Assembly: GCA_903912445.1 (NCBI GenBank)
Contig: CAIWHP010000103.1
Coordinates: forward strand, 1 to 40,976
DNA length: 40,976 bases
Source: an uncultured Lentisphaerota bacterium
GTDB lineage: Bacteria; Verrucomicrobiota; Kiritimatiellia; CAIQIC01
Direction: 5' to 3'
The position numbers and the translations under genes were made by a program. This document shows positions 30,499 to 39,900 of this stretch, in pieces. Within the stretch, counting starts at the first letter, position 1. Every line of letters begins with the position of its first letter. A model generated the notes under the pieces. It had not been told where the DNA came from. It searched no databases and worked only from the letters and a program-made list of their open reading frames with translations.

Positions 30499-33222
30499 AT
30501 GAAGACCAGTCTCTCGCACCTCCTCCTCGTGGCGCTGGCCTGTGCCAGCGTGCGGGCCGTGGATTTGGATGCCGGGTTTGAGCGCGTGCCGGACGACGCC
30601 AAGCCGTGGGCCTATTGGTGGTGGCTCAACGGCAACGTGGACAAGCGCACGATCAAGCACGACCTCGAGGCGATGAAGCAGGCGGGCTTCGGCGGCCTGC
30701 TGCTGTTCGATGCGCGCGGCTACCACGATGACAAGAGTCACGTGCCGCCGCCGCCGAGCAAGATGGACTTCATGAGTCCCGAGTGGCGGCAGATGGTGAA
30801 GTTTGGGATCGAGAAGGCCGCCGAGCTGGGGCTGGAGGTCAGCGTCAACCTCAGCAGCTGCGCCGGTGCCTTGAAAGGGCCGTGGCTGGTCGGTGACGAC
30901 GCGCCGAAGAAACTCGTCTGGACGGGCACCGAAGTATCTGGGCCGATGAAGTTCAGCACCGAGTTGAAAAAGCCGGAGGGAAAACGGTTTTGGGACGTGG
31001 CGCTCATCGCCGTCCGGCACGACGATGCGGCGGCGACGCTTTCTGATCAATGGAAGGACGTGGCGCTGAAGCTGGGCACGCAGCCCGCCGTGACCGACGT
31101 GGTGGACCTCACGGGGAAGGTGGACAAGCAGGGGCGGCTCACGTTCGCGGTGCCGAAGGGGCGCTGGACGCTGCTGCGCTTCGGCTGCCTGACGATGGAG
31201 GGCCACGAGTATGACGTGGACATCCTCGATCCGAAGGCCGTCGAAGGCCACTATAACCGCATGGGCAAGGCGATCTTGGATGACGTGGGGCCGCTCGCGG
31301 GCAAGACGCTGACCCATTTCTACAGCGTGAGCTGGGAAGGCGCCACGCCTACGTGGACGCTCGCGCTGGAGAAAGAATTCACCAAGTATCGCGAGTACGC
31401 GATGCGCATGTGGCTGCCGGTGCTGGCGGGGTTCACCGTGAAGAAGAGCGAGGACTCGGAGCGGTTCCTGCGCGACTATTACAAGACCCTCGGCGACTGT
31501 TTCCGGGAGAACTTCTACGGCAAGATGGCGGAGCTGTGCCACGGCGCCGGCCTGAAGTGGCACTCCGAGTCGGGCGGGCCTTGGGACCGCAAGCTCGCGT
31601 CGTTCGCCGTCGCTGACCAGCTCGCGTTTCTCGGGCGCAACGACATGCCGCAGGGCGAATTCTGGTTCACCGGTACGCCGGGCAAGCGCCCGCATGACCT
31701 CAACCGCCCCCAGGCGATGGCGGCGCACATCTACGGCAAACAGCTGGCGGCGAGTGAGGCGTTCACGCACATGGTGCAACACTGGTCCGCCTACCCGGCC
31801 GCGCTGAAGCCGTTCGCCGACGCGGCGTTCTGCGACGGCGTGAACCACCTCATCTGGCACACCTTCACCGCCTCGCCGGCGACGTTCGGCAAACCCGGCA
31901 TCGAGTATTTCGCCGGCACGCACATCAACCCGAATGTCACCTGGTTTCCGCAGGCCGGCCCCTTCCTGGCCTACCTCGGCCGCTGCCAGTTCCTGCTGCG
32001 CCAGGGCTTGCCTGTCAACGACGTCTGCGTGTATATCGGCGACCATCCCTACCAGCACTGGGGCCGCGGCACGAACTGGAGTGCGCGCTCCACGATGCGC
32101 CTGCCGCGCGGCCTCAACTATGACCTCGTCACGGCCGAGGTGCTGCTGGAACGGCTGTCGGTGCGGGACGGCAACCTCGTGCTGCCCGACGGGGTGAGCT
32201 ACCGGATGCTCGTGGTCGATCTCGATGACGAGACGGCTTCGTCCGCCGTGTTGCGCCGGATCGCCGAACTGCGCGCCGGCGGCGCCGCGGTCGTGCTGGG
32301 CGGGCGCAAGCCCCAACGCAGCCCGGGGCTGTCGGGTTCTGCGACGCGCGACGATGCGGTGCGCCGCGTCGCCGACGCACTCTGGGCCAAACCTTCGAGC
32401 GTGGCGGAGGCCATGGCTGCCCGGAACATGGCGCCCGATTTCGAAGGGCCCTTTGAATATGCCCACCGGCATGACGGGAAAACCGACATCTATTTCGTCT
32501 CCGGCCAGGGTACGGCGGACTGCACCTTCCGTGTGAAGGACCGGCGCCCGGAATTGTGGGACCCCGTCACCGGCACGCTGAGCAGCGCGCCCAGCTGGCG
32601 GGCCATCCCCGATGAGCGCACGGTGGTCTCCCTCACGCTGCCGGAAAACGGCTCGGTATTCGTCGTCTTCCGCACGTTTGACCAGCCGCATCAGACTGTG
32701 CCGCCGCCGCCGCCGACCGCCGCGGACTTGCCCGGCCCGTGGAAGGTGCGGTTCGGCGGGAAGTCCGCCGTGTTCGACGAACTGAGCGCGTGGAATGACC
32801 ATGCCGACCCGGCCATCAAATATTTCTCCGGCGCCGCCACCTACCGGAAGACGTTCGAGCTGACCGACGCGCAGGCCGGCCAGCCCGTCCGGCTCCAGCT
32901 CGGAGACGTGAAAAACATCGCGCAGGTGCGTGTCAACGGCCACGACCTCGGCGTGGTCTGGACGGCGCCGTGGGCCATCGCGCTGACCGGCGCGGTGCAG
33001 CCGGGCCGCAATGACCTGGAGATCGTCGTCGTCAACACGTGGGTCAACCGCCTGATCGGTGACGCGGCGCTGCCGCCGGGGAAGCGGACAGTCCAGACCA
33101 ACGTCGGCCTGCAAACCGGCAAGCGCACCTTCAAAGCCTTCCAGGGCTTTGCGTCCGAAGATCCCCTCATGCCCTCCGGACTGCTCGGCCCGGTGCGTCT
33201 GGAGTTTTTCCAGGAGCCATGA
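30499..33222 (+). CDS. GH106 family glycoside hydrolase (alpha-L-rhamnosidase)
   Basis: The 907-residue secreted enzyme starts at the ATG at 30499 with AGGAG eight bases upstream and signal peptide MKTSLSHLLLVALACASVRA. PWAYWWWLNGNVDKRTIKHDL, EAMKQAGFGGLLLFDARG is the opening of the GH106 (beta/alpha)8 domain. LKWHSESGGPWD holds a likely active-site Glu. The C-terminal beta-sandwich ends with ATYRKTFELT, VRVNGHDLGVVWTAPW and NDLEIVVVNTWVNRLIGD, typical of GH106 and related exo-glycosidases. It would remove terminal alpha-L-rhamnose from pectin-like or other polysaccharides in the periplasm or outside. No SusC/D or other transport genes flank it, so this is not a classic utilisation locus. Confidence 0.9.
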   Translation: MKTSLSHLLLVALACASVRAVDLDAGFERVPDDAKPWAYWWWLNGNVDKRTIKHDLEAMKQAGFGGLLLFDARGYHDDKSHVPPPPSKMDFMSPEWRQMVKFGIEKAAELGLEVSVNLSSCAGALKGPWLVGDDAPKKLVWTGTEVSGPMKFSTELKKPEGKRFWDVALIAVRHDDAAATLSDQWKDVALKLGTQPAVTDVVDLTGKVDKQGRLTFAVPKGRWTLLRFGCLTMEGHEYDVDILDPKAVEGHYNRMGKAILDDVGPLAGKTLTHFYSVSWEGATPTWTLALEKEFTKYREYAMRMWLPVLAGFTVKKSEDSERFLRDYYKTLGDCFRENFYGKMAELCHGAGLKWHSESGGPWDRKLASFAVADQLAFLGRNDMPQGEFWFTGTPGKRPHDLNRPQAMAAHIYGKQLAASEAFTHMVQHWSAYPAALKPFADAAFCDGVNHLIWHTFTASPATFGKPGIEYFAGTHINPNVTWFPQAGPFLAYLGRCQFLLRQGLPVNDVCVYIGDHPYQHWGRGTNWSARSTMRLPRGLNYDLVTAEVLLERLSVRDGNLVLPDGVSYRMLVVDLDDETASSAVLRRIAELRAGGAAVVLGGRKPQRSPGLSGSATRDDAVRRVADALWAKPSSVAEAMAARNMAPDFEGPFEYAHRHDGKTDIYFVSGQGTADCTFRVKDRRPELWDPVTGTLSSAPSWRAIPDERTVVSLTLPENGSVFVVFRTFDQPHQTVPPPPPTAADLPGPWKVRFGGKSAVFDELSAWNDHADPAIKYFSGAATYRKTFELTDAQAGQPVRLQLGDVKNIAQVRVNGHDLGVVWTAPWAIALTGAVQPGRNDLEIVVVNTWVNRLIGDAALPPGKRTVQTNVGLQTGKRTFKAFQGFASEDPLMPSGLLGPVRLEFFQEP

Positions 33223-33265
33223 ACGGTCGGCGGTGGAGCGCTGCCTGCCCGGCCTGCCAAATACA

Positions 33266-33293
33266 TTGACTGCAACCCGGGCTGCGATATTTT
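33266..33293 (+). promoter_or_regulatory. Predicted promoter of the PQQ-propeller gene
   Basis: TTGACT (33266-33271), a 16-base spacer and TATTTT (33288-33293) lie 27 bases before the ATG at 33321, within the 98-base gap after the rhamnosidase gene. This suggests separate transcription of the two genes. Confidence 0.5.
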
Positions 33294-33320
33294 ATCCGCC
33301 CAGTAATTCAGGAGCATACC

Positions 33321-35096
33321 ATGCATCATTCGTTGGTCAGATTTGCAATCGTGGCGGGCCTGCTCGCCGGTGTCTGTGCGCGAGCCGAGCCCGAAGCGAA
33401 AAAAGCCGGGCCGGCCCAAGCCGCCCTCACCCGGTTGATCGATGACCTGAAGAGCGCCACGCCCCAGACGCGGATCGCGGCGGCGGACGCCCTCGGCAAG
33501 CTGGGGGCTGAGGCACAGGGCGCCGTGCCTGCCTTGCTGGAGGCCGGCACCACCGATCAGGCTTGGATCGACACGGCCATGCTCGCCGCCATCCAACAGA
33601 TCGGGCCGGGCGCCGTGCCGAGCCTGCTCGATCTCCTGGAACACGGCCAGGCGAACATCCGGGGCCGTGCAGCGACGGCGCTGTGGATCCTCGATGGCGA
33701 ACGCGAACAGATTCTGCCGGTCGCAAAAAAGTTTACCGAGGATCAAGACCCGCGCGTCCGCGGCATGGTCGAGCGGATCATCAAAAAGTACGAAGCGACC
33801 GATGGCGCGCCGGGCGCGGGCGGTGCGAAACGTGCCGCGCTGCCGGGCGCCAAGGATGTACCGCCGCGGCAGCTCGCCTCGCCCACAGGCGACTGGGCTG
33901 AATTCCACGGCCCGCGGCGCGATTCCATCTGCACCGAGACCGGCCTGCTGCAAGCCTGGCCGGCCAGCGGGCCGCAGCTGCTTTGGAAGCGTGAAGGGCT
34001 GGGCCGCGGGATGTCCACGCTGTCCATCGCGGGCGGCAAGGCTTTCACCACCGGCGACCGCAAGGGGGAGGGCCAGTATCTCATCTGCTTGAATCTCAAA
34101 GACGGCCAGGAAGTGTGGGCCACGCGCATCGGCGTTCCCTACAAAGACTTTGGCGCGCTCTGCACGCCCACGGTGGAAGGCGGAGCCGTCTACACGACCA
34201 GCACCGAGGGCGACGTGTATTGCCTGGATGCTGCGACCGGGGCGGTGCGCTGGCAGAAGAGCCTGACCAGGGCCTTCGGTGGCCTGACCATGAGCATGTG
34301 GAAATTCAGCGAGTCGCCGCTGATTGACGGCGACAAGCTCATCTGTACCCCGGGCGGCAAAGCTGCGGGGTTGGTCGCCTTGAACAAGAAAACCGGCGAG
34401 CTCATCTGGCAGTGCGCGCTGCCGGACCTGGGCAAGGCCGGCAAGGATGGCGCCGGCTACTCGTCGGTGATCGTCTGCGAATTGGCAGGCGTGCGCCAGT
34501 ACGTGCAGGTGCTGGGGCGCGGGGTCGTGGGCGTGGACGCCGCTTCGGGGAAATTTCTGTGGGGCTACAACCGCCTCGCCAGCGGCGTGGCCAACATCAC
34601 CCACCCCCTGGTCCGCGGCGACTATGTCTTCGTCAGCAACAGCTATGGCACGGGCAGCGGCCTGCTGAAGATCACCCGGGAGGGTGCAGCCTTCACGGCG
34701 CAGGAAGCGTACGTCCTGCCGCCCAAACAGTTCGAGAACCACCACGGCGGCATCGTCATGATCGACGATTATATTTATGGCGGCAGCGGCCTGAACAAGG
34801 GTGACCCGACGTGTGTGAACTTCTGCACCGGCGAGATCGTCTGGAAAGCGCCGCCGCCGGCGAGCGGTTCCGCCGCCGTGCTCTATGCCGACGGCCATCT
34901 GATCATGCGCTATGACCGCGGCCTGGTGGTGCTCGTCCAGGCCACGCCCAAGGGGTTCACCATCAAGGGCCGGTTCACGCCCGGCCTGGCCGACGGGCCT
35001 GCCTGGGCTCATCCCGTCATCGTCGAGAAGAAGCTGTACCTGCGGCACAACGACCTGCTGCAGTGTTACGACTTGGCTGCGCGCGCGGGCCAATAA
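33321..35096 (+). CDS. Secreted protein with HEAT repeats and a PQQ-like beta-propeller
   Basis: The 591-residue protein has AGGAG eight bases before its ATG and signal peptide MHHSLVRFAIVAGLLAGVCARA. Residues about 35-155 hold HEAT repeats (ATPQTRIAAADALGKLGAEA, AVPALLEAGT, NIRGRAATALWILDGE). From about residue 190, GDWAEFHGPRRDSICTETGLL introduces a PQQ-binding-like propeller. Its blades include QYLICLNLKDGQEVWATRIG, VYCLDAATGAVRWQKSL, LVALNKKTGELIWQCALP and TCVNFCTGEIVWKAP. This 'outer-membrane assembly-like' propeller is very common in Planctomycetes and Verrucomicrobia. It usually lacks dehydrogenase catalytic residues and is probably a binding or scaffold protein. It is the last chromosomal gene before the tRNA fragment. 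Confidence 0.88.
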   Translation: MHHSLVRFAIVAGLLAGVCARAEPEAKKAGPAQAALTRLIDDLKSATPQTRIAAADALGKLGAEAQGAVPALLEAGTTDQAWIDTAMLAAIQQIGPGAVPSLLDLLEHGQANIRGRAATALWILDGEREQILPVAKKFTEDQDPRVRGMVERIIKKYEATDGAPGAGGAKRAALPGAKDVPPRQLASPTGDWAEFHGPRRDSICTETGLLQAWPASGPQLLWKREGLGRGMSTLSIAGGKAFTTGDRKGEGQYLICLNLKDGQEVWATRIGVPYKDFGALCTPTVEGGAVYTTSTEGDVYCLDAATGAVRWQKSLTRAFGGLTMSMWKFSESPLIDGDKLICTPGGKAAGLVALNKKTGELIWQCALPDLGKAGKDGAGYSSVIVCELAGVRQYVQVLGRGVVGVDAASGKFLWGYNRLASGVANITHPLVRGDYVFVSNSYGTGSGLLKITREGAAFTAQEAYVLPPKQFENHHGGIVMIDDYIYGGSGLNKGDPTCVNFCTGEIVWKAPPPASGSAAVLYADGHLIMRYDRGLVVLVQATPKGFTIKGRFTPGLADGPAWAHPVIVEKKLYLRHNDLLQCYDLAARAGQ

Positions 35097-35138
35097 GGCG
35101 CTTGCTGGCGTGGTGGCGGAGTGTGGAAGCGGGTAAAG

Positions 35139-35190
35139 TGGCGACCCCAACGGGATTCGAACCCGTGTTATCAGGATGAAAACCTGATAG
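35139..35190 (-). tRNA. 3' fragment of tRNA-Glu(UUC), probable att site
   Basis: Read on the minus strand, the DNA encodes the anticodon arm (TATCAGG, loop TTTTCAT with anticodon TTC, CCTGATA), variable region TAAC, T-arm (ACGGG-TTCGAAT-CCCGT), the 3' acceptor strand and encoded CCA (3' end at 35139). The D-arm and the 5' acceptor strand, which should read about GACCCCA, are missing; the sequence instead becomes A/T-rich. It is therefore not a working tRNA but the 3' half left when an element integrated into a tRNA-Glu gene. The tyrosine recombinase immediately to the right supports this. The intact tRNA should lie at the far end of the element, beyond the window. Confidence 0.85.
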
Positions 35191-35366
35191 CACTTCGCAA
35201 AAACATTAATATATCGTGTATAATATCGTTTTATAGGGCTTCCGGTTGGTGGTTTGGTTGGTTTTTTTCTTGCAGATGTCCCCTGTGATTCTGTATGTTT
35301 CCATGTGTTTCAAGGGTCGGATTTGACCCTCCGGCCGATGATCAGAAACAGAACATGAGGTGCATC

Positions 35367-36737
35367 ATGCCGCTCGAAATTAGGCGAAAGAAAGATAGGA
35401 AATTCCGCCCGTTTTGGTACGGAAGGTACGAAATCAACGGGCAACGGTTTTGCGATAATCTCCGTGTGAAGATCGCTGGTACGCCCCCCGAGTCAATGTC
35501 ATTGAGGGATGAAGGCGATAAGGCCTTTGAGCGGTCGCGAGCTACCGCACAAGTCAAACTCGCCGCCCTCGTGGAAGAAGCCCGCTCGAAACGCGATTCT
35601 ATACGGTTGGTGGAAAAGCTCTACAGGCTCAAGACCGGCGAGGAACTTATAACCATTGCGCTGGCGGACTTGCCTGATGAATGGCTGCGCATCCCGCGCA
35701 AACGAAAGCCGAATGCGCGCTATGCCGCACAGTGCCGCTCCACACTGACCCGCTTTGTGACCTTCATTCGAGAACGATTCCCACAAATCGCCGATCTTAG
35801 CTGTGTCACCCGGCAGGTGGCCTTGGAGTTCATGGAGTCCGAATCAAACAGGGGCGTGACCCCCAAAACCTGGAATGATGTTTTGATGTTGCTGCGTACT
35901 GCGTGCAAGCATCTCCTGCCGATTGGCAGTATCAATCCTTTCTCGAATATGCCTACGCGCGATGTCGAGACGGTCTTCCGCCATCCCTTCAAGCCGGAAG
36001 AACTCAAACTGATCATCGAAGCCGCCCAATCAAATGATTTTGTCCGCCCGCTTTTGATCACGGGCATCTGTACGGCCATGCGTCGGGGCGATTGTTGCCT
36101 GTTGAAGTGGGCTGATGTTGATTTCGCCCGGCGTTTCATCACCGTAAAGACGGCGAAAACCGGCGCCACGGTGGCGATCCCAATTTTCCCGATGCTTTAT
36201 GACGAATTAGCCCGCACGGCGCGCGGCGACTCGGAATTTGTATTTCCCCGTCAGGCGCTGATGTATAAGGGAAATCCAGTTGGTATCACCAAGAGAGTGC
36301 GTACCGTCTTTGCCGCCGCCGGCTTCAAGGATGCCAAGAAAGACGAAAACGGTGAGGAAGTCGAGCAGGACGAAACTGTCCGCGGCCAAATCCACGCCAA
36401 ACGTACTGGAGGCCTGCGCCAGGCGAGTGTGCGAGACTTCCACAGCTTCCGGGTCACGTGGGTCACGCTGGCCCTGACCGCCGGCGTGCCGCTGGAGTTG
36501 GTCCAGAAGGTCACCGGCCATAAGACCACGGACGTGGTCCTGAAGCACTACTTCCAACCGGGGCGCGAGGAGTTTCGCCGGCTCATCCAGACGAATATGC
36601 CCGCGTTGCTCACCTGCGGCCAAAATGCTCCAGCCCAGACGCCCAAGGACCAAGCGTTGGCGATTCTGGCAAAAGCAACGCCTAAAACATGGAAGCGTGA
36701 CTGTGCCAGTCTAAAAGCCTTGTTGGAAGTCTTGTAG
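35367..36737 (+). CDS. Tyrosine-type recombinase/integrase
   Basis: The 456-residue protein starts at the ATG at 35367, with GAGG six bases upstream; upstream in-frame starts (35355, 35295) are less supported. The N-terminal part (IRRKKDRKFRPFWYGRYEINGQ) is an arm-binding-like domain, followed by a core-binding SAM-like domain (about residues 100-195). The catalytic domain has Arg239 or Arg240 (TAMRRGD), Lys264 (VKTAKTG), His359-x-x-Arg362 (HSFR), His385 (TGHKT) and nucleophile Tyr395 (KHYF), so all active residues are present. It would catalyse integration and excision at the tRNA-Glu att site 180 bases upstream. Its base composition is less GC-rich than the chromosome to the left. Confidence 0.95.
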   Translation: MPLEIRRKKDRKFRPFWYGRYEINGQRFCDNLRVKIAGTPPESMSLRDEGDKAFERSRATAQVKLAALVEEARSKRDSIRLVEKLYRLKTGEELITIALADLPDEWLRIPRKRKPNARYAAQCRSTLTRFVTFIRERFPQIADLSCVTRQVALEFMESESNRGVTPKTWNDVLMLLRTACKHLLPIGSINPFSNMPTRDVETVFRHPFKPEELKLIIEAAQSNDFVRPLLITGICTAMRRGDCCLLKWADVDFARRFITVKTAKTGATVAIPIFPMLYDELARTARGDSEFVFPRQALMYKGNPVGITKRVRTVFAAAGFKDAKKDENGEEVEQDETVRGQIHAKRTGGLRQASVRDFHSFRVTWVTLALTAGVPLELVQKVTGHKTTDVVLKHYFQPGREEFRRLIQTNMPALLTCGQNAPAQTPKDQALAILAKATPKTWKRDCASLKALLEVL

Positions 36738-36824
36738 ATGGTGCAGAATCCACAAGGAGTTTGTGGTTGCAATTGAGTGCCGTCCGGTGGTCTGCCTACC
36801 GAGAAATCAGGTAATTAATAAAAT

Positions 36825-36853
36825 TTGACATAGAAGGCGGAGTGTGTTCTAAC
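36825..36853 (+). promoter_or_regulatory. Predicted promoter of the RHS gene
   Basis: A perfect TTGACA (36825-36830), a 17-base spacer and TCTAAC (4 of 6) follow an A/T-rich UP-like stretch (TAATTAATAAAATT, 36812-36825). It lies 111 bases before the ATG at 36965. It is one of the best promoter matches in the window and suggests active transcription of the RHS gene. The rest of the 227-base gap 36738-36964 holds nothing recognisable. Confidence 0.6.
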
Positions 36854-36964
36854 TGAGATGTGTGGCGGTTTGGAGACGCGACAGAGTTGTAGGAGCGCGA
36901 TGCTGGGGAAGGTTGTGTCACACGACGATGGCAAGAAGCGTACGGGAGACGAGGAGAGCGGCAG

Positions 36965-39900
36965 ATGACTACGCAGCCGAAGCGGAAGGCGACGAAGAAG
37001 ACGGTGGGCTCCCAGGCAAAGGTGTCCGCGCCGAAGGGCGGCCACCGCACGCCGCCGCCGGCACCGGTATTATTGCAGGATGAGGAGCCCAGCAGCAGTT
37101 CCTCCAGCCGGTCGAGCGCGTCGTCGCCCAGTTCGTCGGCATCGTCGGTATCGAGCGGGAGTTCGCCGTCCTCCAGCCGGTCGAGCGCGTCGTCGCCCAG
37201 CTCATCGGAATCCTCGGGATCGAGCGTGTCGTCGCCCAGCTCGTCGCGGTCCTCCTGGTCGAGTGCGAGTTCACCGCTGTCCAGCACGAGTTCGCCATCG
37301 TCGCCGTCATCCAGCAGGAGTTCACCGTCGGCATCGAGTCAGAGCTCCACCTCTTCGCCCAGCTCGTCGGTATCCTCGGGATCGAGCGGAAGTTCGCCGT
37401 CGTCCTCGCGGTCGAGCGCGTCGTCGCCCAGCGCATCGCTGTCCTCCTGGTCGAGTGCGAGTTCACCGATGTCCAGCATGAGTTCGCCATCGTCCTCGCG
37501 GTCGAGCGGGGGTTCGCAGTCTTCGGGGGGAAGTCAAAGCTCCGCGTCGTCGCCCAGTTCGTCGAAATCCTCGGTCTCCAGCCATAGTTCGGGATCCACG
37601 GGGATCGGGGTTACCGATCCCAACTTTCCGCCAAGCGATAACGATCCGGTCAATTCCTACACGGGCGATGAATACCGGCATATCGAGGATCTGGTGTTAT
37701 GGGGCGGCGTGGGGCAGCAGCGGCTTGCGTGGGAGCGGTGGGCGCACAGCCGCGCGACCGTGGGCCAGCAGTGGTTCGGGCGGGGGCATAACTGGCGGCA
37801 CAACTACCAATGGGAAATCGTCGCCGGCGCCACGTCGCAGGAACAGCCCACGCTCACCCTCAACTATCCCGACGGCGCCGTGTGGACGTTCACCCAGCTC
37901 ACGGCCACGCAATGGAAATCTGCGTACGCCTGTCCCGATCAGTTGACGCAGGCTGGCGATGCTTTCACGCTGCAGCGGGCTAATGGCTGGCAATATCACA
38001 TCGTGCGGCACACCGCTTCGGACCTTGAGTATTATCTTGTGGAAGCCTTTACCGACGCGCAGGGCAACACGTACACGCTGACCTATGACACCGACCAGCG
38101 GTTGATCCGGGTGACGGAGCCGGCGCGACGCTGGCTGGCCATCGCATACGGCACCGTGACCATGGAGGAGGGCTCGGCACACACGCCGGTGCCCCTCACC
38201 GTGATCACCCGCGTGACCGCGAGCGACGGCCGGCAGGTGGTCTATACCTATGCCCCGTTTGCCGATGCCGCCATGCCCTATACCTACCAGGTGCTGGCTT
38301 CCGTGAGTTATCCCGAAGGCGCCGAGGCCAGCTATACTTATCTGGTGGCGCAGCCCGGCACGCGGCCTCTGGTGGGGCGCTGGGACGATCCCCATTACCG
38401 CCTGCCGTTGCCCCGCTCGCGGTCGGTCTACGATCTGACGCCGACCGCGCCGTGGGGGTCGATCCTGCAGCAGGTCAACGACCAGACTGGGGAAGTATTA
38501 ATTACGGTGGCGGGTAATCAGACCAACAACCCAACGGTGACCTATCCGCGGCGTGGGACGACGCACTATGGCATGTCGGGCGGTTTGAGGGCCTCGCAGA
38601 CGGACGGCTTGGGTCATGAGACCCAGTACGGCTATGACAGCAACGGGTTCCAGAACTCAATCACGGATCCGCTGTCGCGGACGACGCAGTTGGTCAACTC
38701 GGCGTTCGGCAATCCGCTCCAGGTGACGCATCCCGACAGTTCCGTGGAAAGCTGGGAACGGGATGCGCTGGACCTGCCCGTGGAATATACCGACACCCTG
38801 GGCCGGGAGACCAACTATACCCGCGACGCGTTGCACCGCGTGACGCAGATCGACTATCCCGACAACAGCGTGGAGACGTTCGAGTACAACGCTTACGGGC
38901 AGGTCACCCGGCGCGTCCTGCGCAATGGCGGCGCGATCCTGGCGACCTACGATGCTGCCGGCCGCATGACCTCGCAGACCGACCCCGAGGGGAATGTGAC
39001 CACGTATGCGTATGACGCGCTGGACCGGCTCATGGCGCTGACCGACCCGCGCAGCAACGTCACGCAGTTCGCCTATGACCTCGCGGGCCGGCTGACGCAG
39101 GTGATCTATGCGGATGGCAGCAGCCGGAGCATGAGCTACGACGCCTACGGCAATCTGGTCTATGACGTCAACGAGTTGGGCAAGGTGCGGAGCTTCACCT
39201 ACGATATTTTCCGCCGCCTGATATCCGTCACCGATCCCCTGGGGCATCTGACGCAAGTGCAGTACGCCGGCAACGACCTGATGAAAGACCCCTTGGCGCG
39301 CGTGTTCCCCAGCGGCCGCAGTGTGACCTATGCCTACGATCTGGCGTGGAACCTGGCAACGCAGACGATGGGCGGGGCCACCGCCACCTACGCCTATGAT
39401 CAGGCGGACGAACTCGTCACCGCTACCGACCCGCTGAACCGGGCAACCGAGTTCACCTACGACGTGCGCGGGCGGCTCGCGACCAGCACCGATCCGCTGG
39501 ACCGCGAAATGCAGCGGACCTATGATACGGCGGGCAATCTGCTGACGGTCGAAACGCCGGATGGCGAGGTGACCACCAACGTCTATGATGTGATGAACCG
39601 GGTCAGTTCGACGACCAACCCCAACGGCGAACAGACCGCGTTCGCCTACGACGACATCGGCAATCTGGAGACGGTCACGGATGCCAGGAACCACACGACT
39701 ACCTACACCTACGATCTCAACCGCCGCCGCACGGCGATCATCTATCCCGACGACTCCCAAGAGACTTTCGGGTACGATGGCAATGGCAACCTGCTGACGG
39801 CGACCAACCGCGCCGGGGCGTCCCTGACGCAGACGTTCGATGTGCGGAACCGGCTGCTGACGTCCACGTGGGACGACGGCACGCCGGCGGTGAGCCGGAC

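Noticed and set aside
30484-33114. 876-codon minus-strand open frame opposite the rhamnosidase
   Set aside because: High-GC shadow frame, rich in Arg, His and Gln with no motifs. The plus strand encodes a complete GH106 enzyme with signal peptide.
32841-35150. 769-codon minus-strand open frame opposite the PQQ-propeller gene
   Set aside because: No domain pattern. It is antisense to two well-supported plus-strand genes.
36862-37083. Small plus-strand frame overlapping the RHS start
   Set aside because: It is out of frame with the RHS gene, lacks a ribosome site, and the overlapping ATG at 36965 has a strong GAGGAGAG site and leads into a long conserved protein.
37080-37600. Possible CRISPR-like or minisatellite array in the repetitive segment
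   Set aside because: The units are degenerate, have no constant-length spacers, and translate cleanly into a Ser-rich protein segment in the RHS frame.
38657-39760. 367-codon minus-strand open frame within the RHS gene
   Set aside because: Shadow of the YD repeats: the regular TAYGAC-type codons give a repetitive antisense frame. The plus frame is continuous from 36965 to the window end.
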